Shown: positions 38,301 through 46,981 of the stretch, one piece after another
Layout of the letters: the number at the start of each line of letters is the position of its first letter
Numbering within the stretch: the first letter of the stretch is position 1
Source: Saprospiraceae bacterium
Lineage (GTDB): Bacteria > Bacteroidota > Bacteroidia > Chitinophagales > Saprospiraceae
NCBI GenBank assembly: GCA_022841345.1
Contig: JALHRR010000003.1
Span: 1-64,000, forward strand
Reading direction: 5' to 3'
Length of the DNA: 64,000 nt
Program-made: the position numbers and the translations under genes
Notes under the pieces: generated by a model
What the model was told of the DNA's origin: nothing
Seen by the model: only the letters and a program-made list of their open reading frames with translations
Database searches by the model: none

Positions 38301-39812
38301 ATAAGCAGTGGAAGAATCGTATATCATGGGCAGGCCGAGATTACTTCCGAGGATGCTGGCTTAAAGTTCACAGATGTTCATTTTGAGGGCTATACTAACA
38401 GAACAATCGGTTTAACAGCTTATGACCCTTACAGGTTTCAGTTGGATGGGTGTTCGTTTAATAATCATGGCTTTGCCGTTAGTGTAGAGGGAGTATCAGG
38501 TGCAGCGCTAACTTCGGGTATCTCAATAGAGGATTGCACAATTGAAGATAATGAGATTGGTTTGATTCTTAGTTCTGTGCCTTTAACCATAATGAGCCAT
38601 AGCGATATTCAAAATGGAGTAGGTTCTACTCCAACTGGATTAATTGCGTTGGATTGTGGGGAAATCAGATTGGAACACACAAATTTCGATGGATTCGATT
38701 ATGCTGCAATCGAAACGCGGCAATCCACATTATTACATCTTTTCAACACGTCAATTAGTCACTCCTTATTTGGAATTTTGGATGGTGACGGATCAGGGAC
38801 ACTGCCACCTGCTATTTATTTAATGGATGGGTCGATTATCTCTTCATGTGACAGAGGAATTCACATGGTAGGTAATGAGTATCAGGGTCTGGTTTTTATG
38901 GACTGTGCTAGTCTTTGGGAAAATGAAACAGGAGTTCATGGATCTGATATTACACTGGCAATAGATGCCAAGTCTCATGCATTAGCAACAGATGGGACTA
39001 TCAGACCAAATTCCTTTAAGCGTAATAGTGGTGGTATGTATTTTGATATATGCTACAAAGATAAGTGGCAAGATATTGGATATAATTTTACTGCTACTAA
39101 TAATTATTGGCATGAAGATCCATCCTCTAACAGCTCAACCGGGGAATATTGGGTTCGAAAACCTAGCACTTCAGGAAGTACAAACTGCAGCTCTAGTACC
39201 ATACCAGTCCAGATGCTTTATACACCTAAGGAGACTACGCTTCCAACGATTTGTGTTGCCAGAACGATCATAGTTCATGAACCTGATCGTACAATTTCGT
39301 TTTCATTTGCAGATAAAGATTGTACCCAAACAGCATACCTCGATACAAACGATATAGTGGGTGTATATTCTGCTGGGTTATCTTCCTTCCTGACAGGTGC
39401 ATTTGACAATGCTGAAGCTTTCCTTGGGAAAGTAGCAGGTTCTGCGATTGACACAACATCAGTAGTTTGTGCAGATTACATCAGAACTGCCAGAGCCATC
39501 TATCCTCCGAGTGTTTTGGAAAGACCTATTTCAAATCAAAATAATGTTATTAGTTCAGTAGATTTTGAAGATGACAAATGGATAATTCGTCCTGTTCCAT
39601 TTGATGATAATCTAATGATTACTTCGAAATTTACTTCTGGAAAAGCACAAATTTTAGATCTGCAAGGCAGAGTTGTTGAGTCTTTTGAAATAGAACAATC
39701 TGGAAAAACTATAGATGTTAAATCACAAGATTGGAGTCCAGGAATTTATTTTGTCAAAATAATTACATCGGCAGGTGAAACTATCACTCGCAAAATATTA
39801 AAGAATAAATAG
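35346..39812 (+). pseudogene. Large T9SS-secreted hydrolase/beta-helix protein interrupted by one in-frame TGA
   Basis: One reading frame of 1489 codons is broken only by TGA at 35814-35816; both sides are in the same frame. The 156-codon 5' part has a signal peptide (ending AAHSQ). The 3' part lacks a proper start: ATG 35850 is internal and no signal peptide follows. Reading through gives an alpha/beta-hydrolase-like domain with nucleophile elbow GASMGG (Ser ~397) and candidate Asp and His in FDTPFRGANVP and AAHNQNHVVLT. A long right-handed beta-helix-like region follows (~690-1190), then a T9SS type A sorting domain in the last ~75 residues (VVESFEIEQSGKTIDV, GIYFVKIITSAGET). If intact it would be a secreted esterase-like surface protein. 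A recent nonsense mutation or a base-call error are the simplest explanations. Confidence 0.82.
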
Positions 39813-39827
39813 ATTCTTTTTAAAATT

Positions 39828-39874
39828 TTTTATGATGAATGGGAGGTGCTTCTAGCTTCTCATTCATCATAAAA
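39828..39874. terminator. Strong hairpin between convergent genes, probable bidirectional terminator
   Basis: ATGATGAATG (39832-39841) pairs with CATTCATCAT (39861-39870); flanking T and A runs extend the stem further. It lies between the T9SS gene (plus) and the aminotransferase gene (minus). The T tract is part of the stem rather than a free tail, so the terminator role is likely but not certain. Confidence 0.55.
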
Positions 39875-40056
39875 TGCCGATAAATAATACTCTGGCTTAT
39901 TCATTGAGCTATTTATATATTAGAAAACTGCATCAATTTATCTTTAGAGTAAAAATTATAATAAACAAATACAGCTTGCAAAATACACAAACCTCACGGT
40001 TGTAATCTTTTCAATTGGCTTGCTTAATATTTCTATTCACAACACTAACTTATCTC

Positions 40057-41211
40057 TCAAATCTCCCGCCTCAAAGCACTGACCAAAGCATCAACGTCCT
40101 CTACGGTATTATACACATGTAATGATATTCTAAGTGCCCCATTTCTGACTGAAATTATAATATTTTCTGATCTGAGGGTCTGCATCAGTTGCATTGGATC
40201 TATGTGATCCGGCATTTGAACTCCAAACAAATGAGAAGCTCTCTGACCTTCCTTTTCTAAATCAAATCCATTGTTTTGAAGGAAAGATATCAATGGCCAG
40301 CTCAATTCCTTACTATAATCCTGAATATTATTCACGCCCCATGCGAGTATCTGAGTTAAAGAGGTATCCAGCATGGGACACAAAACAAAATTGCTGAACT
40401 CACCCACATTATATCTGGCAGCATATGGAAGATAAGTATCAGTATAATCAGTTAGTCCCGAAAATTCTCTGGCGTTTATTTTGTTCATCCATGATTGCTC
40501 TATCGGATGGCCTTTGTCAAAAACCGGCCCATAAAAAGCAACTCCCAGTGAATAGGGCCCAAGCAGCCACTTGTATCCTGCACAAACCAGCGCATCAATC
40601 TGACAATCTTCTACATCTATAGCCATAGCACCAACAGACTGGGTCCCATCTACCAGGAATCTTGTATCTGTCTCCTGACAACGTTTTCCAATTGCTTTCA
40701 GGTTAAAAATGATTCCATTGGCCCAGTGAATGCCGGAGATCACAATAGCTGCAGTATCTGAAGTGATGGATGCAAGTATCTGAGCATTCCATTCAGTGGC
40801 TCTGTTTTCAGGAGAGGCCGGCATTGGTATTGTCTTCAAAGACTTATTATGAGATTTGCACCAATCTGCCAAAGCATAATAATCACTTGGAAATTCTTCT
40901 CCGACTATGATGGCTTCCTTTCCATTATTCAGAGGAAGGTTCTGCACTGCATTCGCCATTCCATACGACACAGAAGGGATAATAGCTACTCTTTCCGGCA
41001 ATGAATTTATCAGTTTTCCGAATTGGCGTTTGATACTCTCAGTACTGCTAAAAAAATCGTCCTGAGTAATTCGTTGAGGATTGTTTTTTCTATGGATGCC
41101 GTGTATTCCTGCTGCTTCTACACTCTTTAATTGTGGTGACATATATGCACCATTCAGGTAATGAACATCCTTGTCGAGTTGGAATAAATCTTTTTGGCAA
41201 AGTAAAGACAT
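40057..41211 (-). CDS. Aminotransferase class V-fold PLP enzyme
   Basis: A 384-residue PLP-dependent enzyme of the class V/cysteine desulfurase-like fold. Its N-terminus VHYLNGAYMSPQLKSVEAAG is typical of the kynureninase/isopenicillin epimerase-like branch. PLP contacts appear in IPSVSYGMANAVQNL and FLVDGTQSVGAMAIDVE, and the Schiff-base Lys is in CAGYKWLLGPYSLG. The C-terminal small domain ends ISVRNGALRISLHVYNTVEDVD. The substrate cannot be assigned; there is no IscU or SufU neighbour, so a role in Fe-S assembly is unlikely. Confidence 0.85.
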   Translation of the reverse strand: MSLLCQKDLFQLDKDVHYLNGAYMSPQLKSVEAAGIHGIHRKNNPQRITQDDFFSSTESIKRQFGKLINSLPERVAIIPSVSYGMANAVQNLPLNNGKEAIIVGEEFPSDYYALADWCKSHNKSLKTIPMPASPENRATEWNAQILASITSDTAAIVISGIHWANGIIFNLKAIGKRCQETDTRFLVDGTQSVGAMAIDVEDCQIDALVCAGYKWLLGPYSLGVAFYGPVFDKGHPIEQSWMNKINAREFSGLTDYTDTYLPYAARYNVGEFSNFVLCPMLDTSLTQILAWGVNNIQDYSKELSWPLISFLQNNGFDLEKEGQRASHLFGVQMPDHIDPMQLMQTLRSENIIISVRNGALRISLHVYNTVEDVDALVSALRREI

Positions 41212-41346
41212 GAATTTGTTTTTATTGAGTGGTCTAATGCTTTACAAATATCGTAATATTCAATGCATTGAACTTTCCAATTTGGTAGAAAAGCTCTTGC
41301 TCAAATTGTATTTGCCGGAATGAAACATTAATCCGTTCTTTGCCTC

Positions 41347-42456
41347 ATGAATATCCAACCCTTACAAGCCATTTTTGCAGATCATACTATGATCGCATCT
41401 CCGGATACATTTTATGCCTCTGTAAAAGAGGAATTTATGGATTATATTAAGAGCGGGTTCTATCAGAAAACACCTCATAGGGCCATTTATATTTGTCAGA
41501 TAAAGACTCCATCCCGCACGCATCTGGGAATCATGAGCTGTGTAGATATAGCAGATTATTCAGAAGGAAAAATTCTTAAACACGAGAACACACTTGCTGA
41601 AAAGGAGCAGAAAATGATGAATATGATTCTGCAACGTCATTCAATGATCAAACCTGTCTTACTTACTTATCCGCCTGTAGATGAATTACAGCAATTTATG
41701 CAGCAATACCGGGATAACGTAAAACCCTTATTTGAAGTGAAATTCGCAGACTCAGGGGAAAGACATTCTATTTGGGAGGTGAGTGAGGCAAGTCAAATAG
41801 AACAATTGAAAAATATTTTCACCTCAAAAGTTCCTCAATGTTACATCGCCGATGGCCACCACAGATGCTCCACCGCTGAGTATTTGCACAAAAGTATGAA
41901 GGGCAAAAAGCATCTGGATGGATATGATATGTTGTTTGCAGCTTTCTTTGATTTTGATGAACTTCAAATACTGGATTACAACAGAGTTGTGGACATTTTC
42001 TCAGATATCTCACCTTTGAGTTTTATGGCCGGATTATCTGAAAAATTTGACATAAAACCTATCCCGGTAGCCCGCAAATCTTTGAATAAATTTGAGATTG
42101 TTCTTTTTGCGGGCAGAGAAGCATTCAGCCTTACCTGGAAAAAAGAAATTCTGGACTTGTACAAAGATGAAGTTGCCTGCCTCGATGCTCATTTACTGGA
42201 TCTCCATGTTTTTCAGGAAATTTTGGGGATAAAGGATGTTCGTTTGGATAATCGTATTGACTATGTGGAGGGAGTGAAAGGCCTTGAAGGGATTCTGAAT
42301 AAAGTGTATAAGAATCCAAATATGGCAGGATTTAGTTTGTATCCCGTTGAGATGCAGGAAGTGGTAAAGATTTCGGATGCAGGACAGATTATGCCACCCA
42401 AGTCGACCTGGTTTGAACCGAGAATGAAGAATGGGTTGCTAGCATATAGATTTTAA
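41347..42456 (+). CDS. DUF1015 family protein
   Basis: A 369-residue cytoplasmic protein of the DUF1015 family, with the signature CYIADGHHRCSTAEYL, an N-terminal segment ADHTMIASPDTFYASVKEEF, the central ENTLAEKEQKMMNMI, and the C-terminal MPPKSTWFEPRMKNGLLAYRF. The family is broadly conserved in bacteria and sometimes described as putative serine-kinase-like; activity for this member is not known. Repeat-rich DNA follows the stop. Confidence 0.87.
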   Translation: MNIQPLQAIFADHTMIASPDTFYASVKEEFMDYIKSGFYQKTPHRAIYICQIKTPSRTHLGIMSCVDIADYSEGKILKHENTLAEKEQKMMNMILQRHSMIKPVLLTYPPVDELQQFMQQYRDNVKPLFEVKFADSGERHSIWEVSEASQIEQLKNIFTSKVPQCYIADGHHRCSTAEYLHKSMKGKKHLDGYDMLFAAFFDFDELQILDYNRVVDIFSDISPLSFMAGLSEKFDIKPIPVARKSLNKFEIVLFAGREAFSLTWKKEILDLYKDEVACLDAHLLDLHVFQEILGIKDVRLDNRIDYVEGVKGLEGILNKVYKNPNMAGFSLYPVEMQEVVKISDAGQIMPPKSTWFEPRMKNGLLAYRF

Positions 42457-42492
42457 TGTGAACTCTCCAGAGTTTAGACCAGGGAATTATTT

Positions 42493-42570
42493 ACGATTGA
42501 CGATTGACGATTGACGATTGACGATTAAAACAGCCATTTAACAGCCAATTAAAACAGCCTTTTAACAGCC
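42493..42570. repeat. Five tandem ACGATTG units followed by four AACAGCC heptamers
   Basis: ACGATTG is repeated with period 7 from 42493 to 42527, with ACGATTA as the last unit. AACAGCC follows at 42529, 42540, 42553 and 42564, so start-to-start spacing is 11, 13 and 11 bp. This is the inverted counterpart of the GGCTGTT block at 17605-17763. Confidence 0.88.
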
Positions 42571-42599
42571 GATTTTTATAACAGAGGGGAAGTTGTTAT

Positions 42600-43775
42600 A
42601 TGAAAAAAATAAGTGCCGACCGCATTCATACCATTTCCGGAGATATTCTGCATGAACATGTCATTGTGCTGGATGATACGGGTCAAATAAAATCAATAGA
42701 TGCCATCTCTGAGCATGACAAAGCATCTGTTGAAATTTTGAAAGGAGATTTGATTCCTGGATTTGTAAATGCGCATTGTCATCTGGAATTGTCACATATG
42801 AAGGGGCTTGTTCATACCGGAACAACATTACTTCCATTTCTTCAGGCGGTTGTCAAATACAGAGACTTTCCGGAAGAAGTGATTCAGGAGGCTATCCGTC
42901 AAAATGATGCCTATATGTATGAACAGGGCATCATGGCCGTCGGAGATATTTCCAATAAAATTGATTCTTTTGAGACTAAAAGAAATAGCCCGATCCGCTA
43001 TTACACTTTTGTGGAGTATTTTGATCTGATGCAAAAATCATGGACAGAGAATACATGGAATCAATATCAGGAAGTATATACACATGCACCGGACAGCAGA
43101 AAAGACCGAAGATCCAATGTTCCTCATGCGCCTTACTCTATGACGCCTGAACTTTTCAATAAGTTGCGGAACTCAAACTCTGAAGGAAGCACCATCAGTA
43201 TTCACAATCAGGAAACACCGGAGGAAAATCAATTCCTGATGGACGGTTCCGGAGCATTCAGACAATTTTTTCAGGATTTCGGATTTACACTCGATGACTT
43301 CATACCGATTGGGAAGCGATCTATTCACTACGCACTTCAATTTATGAGGTCTGACCTTAAGACCATTTTTGTTCACAATACAACCTGTACTCCGGATGAT
43401 TTGAAGGCAGCATTGGCCTGGAATCCACGCATTTACTGGGCTACCTGCCCCAATGCCAATCTGTATATTGAAAACAAACTCCCCAATTATCAAACCTTTC
43501 TGGATACAGATGTTAAAATGTGTATCGGTACGGACTCTCTGACTTCCAACTGGCAATTATCTGTATTTGAAGAAATCAGAACTATTCAGAAATATCAATC
43601 CTATGTCCCGCTGGAAAATCTTCTCCAATGGGCAACCCTAAATGGTGCAGAAGCCCTTGGATTTGATGATACACTTGGAAGTATTGAAGTGGGGAAATCT
43701 CCGGGACTGGTTTTATTGCAACTCAATGATGGAGGAAAAGTGGATGAACACTCAGTATGCAGACGGGTATTTTAG
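42600..43775 (+). CDS. Amidohydrolase family protein, candidate aminodeoxyfutalosine deaminase-like
   Basis: A 391-residue TIM-barrel amidohydrolase of the chlorohydrolase/deaminase branch. Metal ligands are H59 and H61 in NAHCHLELSH, a later His in ISIHNQETPEEN, FVHNTTC, and the catalytic Asp in GTDSLTSNWQLSVFEEI; LQWATLNGAEALGFDDTLG and VGKSPGLVLL are the usual C-terminal motifs. Members of this branch in Bacteroidota include aminodeoxyfutalosine deaminases of the alternative menaquinone pathway, but no other mqn gene is in the window, so the substrate is open. The start follows directly on an AACAGCC repeat block. Confidence 0.8.
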   Translation: MKKISADRIHTISGDILHEHVIVLDDTGQIKSIDAISEHDKASVEILKGDLIPGFVNAHCHLELSHMKGLVHTGTTLLPFLQAVVKYRDFPEEVIQEAIRQNDAYMYEQGIMAVGDISNKIDSFETKRNSPIRYYTFVEYFDLMQKSWTENTWNQYQEVYTHAPDSRKDRRSNVPHAPYSMTPELFNKLRNSNSEGSTISIHNQETPEENQFLMDGSGAFRQFFQDFGFTLDDFIPIGKRSIHYALQFMRSDLKTIFVHNTTCTPDDLKAALAWNPRIYWATCPNANLYIENKLPNYQTFLDTDVKMCIGTDSLTSNWQLSVFEEIRTIQKYQSYVPLENLLQWATLNGAEALGFDDTLGSIEVGKSPGLVLLQLNDGGKVDEHSVCRRVF

Positions 43776-43839
43776 AATTAAGTTTGTCATCTCTTGTCCT
43801 AAAAAACAATAACATTTTAATGGTTTTCTAAATTAGTTT

Positions 43840-43847
43840 TATCTTTG
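43840..43847 (+). promoter_or_regulatory. Promoter element TATCTTTG upstream of the exported-protein pair
   Basis: A full match to TAnnTTTG, 51 bp upstream of ATG 43898 and followed by TTG as often seen in Bacteroidota promoters. A -33 TTG is replaced by TGG at about the right distance. Confidence 0.5.
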
Positions 43848-43897
43848 TTGCTGTGAAGATCAATAAATGATCCTATACTTAGAAAACAGCCATCCAA

Positions 43898-44629
43898 ATG
43901 CGCGCAGCAACTATATTGATCCTGATCTGCTTGTGGAAATCAGGACTTTATTCACAGACAGTTTCACTGATAGATACAGGGACGCTTCAGCGACCATTGT
44001 CAAAGGATTTATTGGATTTTCAATATATCAACAATCCGGACGACACAATAAATCTTATTTATGTAGGTACATTGGAAGTCAAAGGCAAAGACCAGAAGAG
44101 CAGGGTTCGTTCTTTATATTTTAACATTCTCAGTAAAGTTCAGGCACTTGGAGGCAATTGTTTTCGCTTGAATAGTTATGAACGAATTGATGTTCTGAGG
44201 GAAGCTACCCTCTCTTTAAAAATATACCGGGCAGACCGGGAATTTCTGGACAGGAATTCTGTTCAGGGAGATCAATTTTCATTTCATATTTTTCCCGCTT
44301 CATCAGAAATAGTAGACACGCTTTTTATAAACAAAGTTCAGGTCCCTTTTTCTATGGAAAATCCTTATACCCAAACACTGATCAAGAATCAAAGTGCTAA
44401 AATTCAGATATGGAGAAGGGGTCCGGTCATAAGAGCACTCCACCTGCAGGAATATGAATTCAAAAAAGACAGATTCTTTATAGTTCGGTCAGATAGCGGC
44501 AAGAACAGAGATATTCCTATTGGTAGTTTAGGGGCTTACATATACAGAGATTTGCCTAAAATGGGTCATAAGATCTTTGAGGAAATTGATCAGGGTCTTG
44601 CATATTTGATCATGGAACTCTGGAATTAA
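43898..44629 (+). CDS. Exported protein of unknown function
   Basis: A 243-residue protein with signal peptide MRAATILILICLWKSGLYSQ. The mature part is mixed alpha/beta with IYVGTLEVKGKDQKSRVRSL, a possible lipid- or partner-binding face, ALGGNCFRLNSYERID and FFIVRSDSGKNRDIP. I recognise no family. It is followed after 26 bp by another exported protein on the same strand, so the two form an operon driven from the promoter at 43840. Confidence 0.7.
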   Translation: MRAATILILICLWKSGLYSQTVSLIDTGTLQRPLSKDLLDFQYINNPDDTINLIYVGTLEVKGKDQKSRVRSLYFNILSKVQALGGNCFRLNSYERIDVLREATLSLKIYRADREFLDRNSVQGDQFSFHIFPASSEIVDTLFINKVQVPFSMENPYTQTLIKNQSAKIQIWRRGPVIRALHLQEYEFKKDRFFIVRSDSGKNRDIPIGSLGAYIYRDLPKMGHKIFEEIDQGLAYLIMELWN

Positions 44630-44655
44630 GCACCACTTATTAAAACTATCATTTT

Positions 44656-45618
44656 ATGAAAAAAGTAAATGCAAGATTTCGTTTCAATACTTGGGGTATT
44701 CTGTTATGCTTTATGCTTTTTCCGGCTATCACATACAGTCAGGTGGATGACTTTAGTGATTATATTGTCTTAAAAAACTCAGACACCATCTATTGCAAAA
44801 TTCTGCAGTTGACTGATGACTTTATAGCTGTAAACTACATGAAAGATAGCAATCTGGCTTTTATGAAGACGGCCAGATCTAACATATCAAACTGGTATTC
44901 AAAGTATAATATTCCGACTAAAGTTACTACCAGAATAAGGGCTCAAACACAGGAAAAATCCAGAATATTAATTGACGAATTCATTCTCAAAACTTTTTAC
45001 CCTGTTGTTGCGGTTCAGGTTCATTCAGGATATGGTTACAGAGCCGGCGAATTGCCTCGCGGACTAACAGGCTCCTCACTCAAACATTATCAGCAACTTA
45101 CCAGAGGATTTTGTTATGGAGCCAGTTTTAGTCATTTCGGTAAAAAAGGGCATGGTATTGGGCTACATTATAACAATATCCTGATTCAGGCTAACCAGCT
45201 GGATTTTGAAATAAATGAACCGGGAATATATCTTAAGGGCAAAGTAAAAGAAAATATAAATATTCACTATTTGGGTCTAAGCTATGAGTTGCTGAGAAAA
45301 AGCCGTTCAAAGAATATGTGGTATCAGCAAACTTTTGGGATGGGATGGTCCGGCTTCAGAGAAGAAATTACAGCCGGTCAGATTATAAAATTAAGTGGCA
45401 ATGCCCTGTCACTTCAATATTCATTTTCATTGCTGTTCGCTCTAAAAAATAATATGAATCTGGGTATTCATTCACTTGTCAATGCAGGTTGGGTAAGCAC
45501 CTTTACTGTTTTTGACGGACTGAACACGACCAAAATAAATCCTCCAATTAAAGAGTCTTTATACAGGGTTCAGTTGGGAGTATCTTTTAATTATTTCATT
45601 TTTAGAAAACCTGAGTAG
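44656..45618 (+). CDS. Putative outer-membrane protein of unknown function
   Basis: A 320-residue exported protein (signal peptide ending AITYSQ). The N-terminal domain DYIVLKNSDTIYCKILQLTDD and MKTARSNISNWYSKYN resembles the small beta domain often fused to Bacteroidota barrels. From ~125 onward the chain shows alternating strands and aromatic girdles (FGKKGHGIGLHYNNI, IHYLGLSYELL, LYRVQLGVSFNYFIF) ending in an aromatic-rich strand, consistent with an 8-10 strand outer-membrane barrel. Second gene of a two-gene operon. Confidence 0.68.
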   Translation: MKKVNARFRFNTWGILLCFMLFPAITYSQVDDFSDYIVLKNSDTIYCKILQLTDDFIAVNYMKDSNLAFMKTARSNISNWYSKYNIPTKVTTRIRAQTQEKSRILIDEFILKTFYPVVAVQVHSGYGYRAGELPRGLTGSSLKHYQQLTRGFCYGASFSHFGKKGHGIGLHYNNILIQANQLDFEINEPGIYLKGKVKENINIHYLGLSYELLRKSRSKNMWYQQTFGMGWSGFREEITAGQIIKLSGNALSLQYSFSLLFALKNNMNLGIHSLVNAGWVSTFTVFDGLNTTKINPPIKESLYRVQLGVSFNYFIFRKPE

Positions 45619-45653
45619 AAAAATAATTGCAAATCAAAAGAATCACGCATTAT

Positions 45654-46721
45654 TTAAAACAAGCTCAACTGCCCGGGGCGGAATTCTTTGAACAAATCCA
45701 GATTATAAGGCGGTATTTCTCTATCCTGTAAGTATAGCTTTCTTCCCAGGGATACTTGTTGTGCAATCATTTCAGACACATTCCCTTCTCCTTTCATTCG
45801 TTTACCTGAGATATAATTGTGCAATTGACCTCCATGACAATCTCTGATCCTGTTGAGAATTCGTTCTGCGCGGTCGGGATATTTTCTTTCCACCCAGTCT
45901 ATGAATATCGGTTCGACCACGCCATTAAGCCTTACAATGATATGAGAAATGGCACTCGCACCGGCATCAGCGACAGCTTTGATCATTGGTAATATTTCAG
46001 AATCTGTCAATCCCGGAATAATGGGTGCAATCATTGCTCTGACTGGAATGCCGTTATCACTTAAAGTCCGTATAACTTCCAGCCGCTTTTGAGCAGTTGC
46101 AGTCCTGGGTTCCATCACTTGTCGGAGCGACTCATCCAGCGTAGTGAATGAAACATTTACATGCACCAGATTATCTTTTGTCAGCTTTTTCAAGATGTCC
46201 AGATCCCTCAGTATCATGGCATTTTTTGTGATGATTCCTACAGGATGTCTCAGGTCCCTGAATATTTCAAGGCAAGCTCTGGTGATTTTATATTTTGCTT
46301 CGGCAGGTTGATAGCAATCTGTATTTCCTGACATCACAATGGGAGAAGCATCCCAACTTTTCTTAGATAAATGTCTCAGTAATAGTTCAGCAGTATTCGT
46401 CTTGACCTGAATATTGGTTTCAAATTCCAATCCTCCGCTATATCCCCAATATTGATGAGACCCTCTGGCATAACAATAGATACAGCCGTGTTCACAGCCC
46501 TGATATGGATTCATGCTCCATTCCATTCCCACATCTTCACTGGGAACAGGATTCACTATTGTCTTGGCTTCCACTTCCAGATACGTGGTTTTGATATTCT
46601 CTTCCGGATCTGTCAGCGGATCTTTCAAATGTCTTGTCGGATCGAATGGATTCACCGGATTGAATTGGGCACCTCGTCCTTTGATACTTGTTATTTCTTC
46701 CATTGTCGCAATATTTGACAT
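45654..46721 (-). CDS. Radical SAM protein of the PA0069 / SplB-like family
   Basis: A 355-residue radical SAM enzyme. The [4Fe-4S]-binding motif is CEHGCIYCYARGSHQYWGY (CxxxCxxC), preceded by the family signature EWSMNPYQG; later motifs are MSGNTDCYQPAEAKYKITR and ITKNAMILRDLDIL, and VHVNVSFTTLDESLRQVMEP. It belongs to the PA0069/Rv2578c group related to spore photoproduct lyase but lacking a proven substrate. It is downstream of a hairpin array and of rpoN on the same strand. Confidence 0.88.
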   Translation of the reverse strand: MSNIATMEEITSIKGRGAQFNPVNPFDPTRHLKDPLTDPEENIKTTYLEVEAKTIVNPVPSEDVGMEWSMNPYQGCEHGCIYCYARGSHQYWGYSGGLEFETNIQVKTNTAELLLRHLSKKSWDASPIVMSGNTDCYQPAEAKYKITRACLEIFRDLRHPVGIITKNAMILRDLDILKKLTKDNLVHVNVSFTTLDESLRQVMEPRTATAQKRLEVIRTLSDNGIPVRAMIAPIIPGLTDSEILPMIKAVADAGASAISHIIVRLNGVVEPIFIDWVERKYPDRAERILNRIRDCHGGQLHNYISGKRMKGEGNVSEMIAQQVSLGRKLYLQDREIPPYNLDLFKEFRPGQLSLF

Positions 46722-46765
46722 AAATATGTCGCAATATACGACTTAAATGGAAATGGAGTAGACCG

Positions 46766-46916
46766 GGTGACTTTTTTTCAATGCGATGCATTGAAAAAGT
46801 GACGTTTTTCATGGTGCAAGCCATGAAAGGTGACATCTCCGAAATAAATTATCTGCTTCGCAGTCAATTTATTTCGGAGGTGACAGCTAGCGCATACAAT
46901 ATGCAGGCAGGACACA
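46766..46916 (+). repeat. Hairpin array A with GTGAC connectors
   Basis: Three successive hairpins separated by GTGAC/GGTGACATC: 11-bp stem 46774-46784/46788-46798, 8-bp stem 46807-46814/46821-46828, and a perfect 13-bp stem 46838-46850/46866-46878 whose loop holds CTGCttcGCAG. It ends with GGTGACAGCTAGCGC and a CAGGCAG tail, matching the end of array B at 60236-60264. It lies between the radical SAM gene and rpoN, both on the minus strand. Confidence 0.85.
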
Positions 46917-46981
46917 TATATTAAATCTTACAGCTTCTTCCGGCTACTCAAGATTAAACCCTTCAACGATTAACCGATAAA

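Noticed and set aside
43867-44124. 85-codon frame overlapping the exported protein gene at 43898
   Set aside because: It lies in another frame of a gene with a clean signal peptide and a good promoter; it is a shadow.
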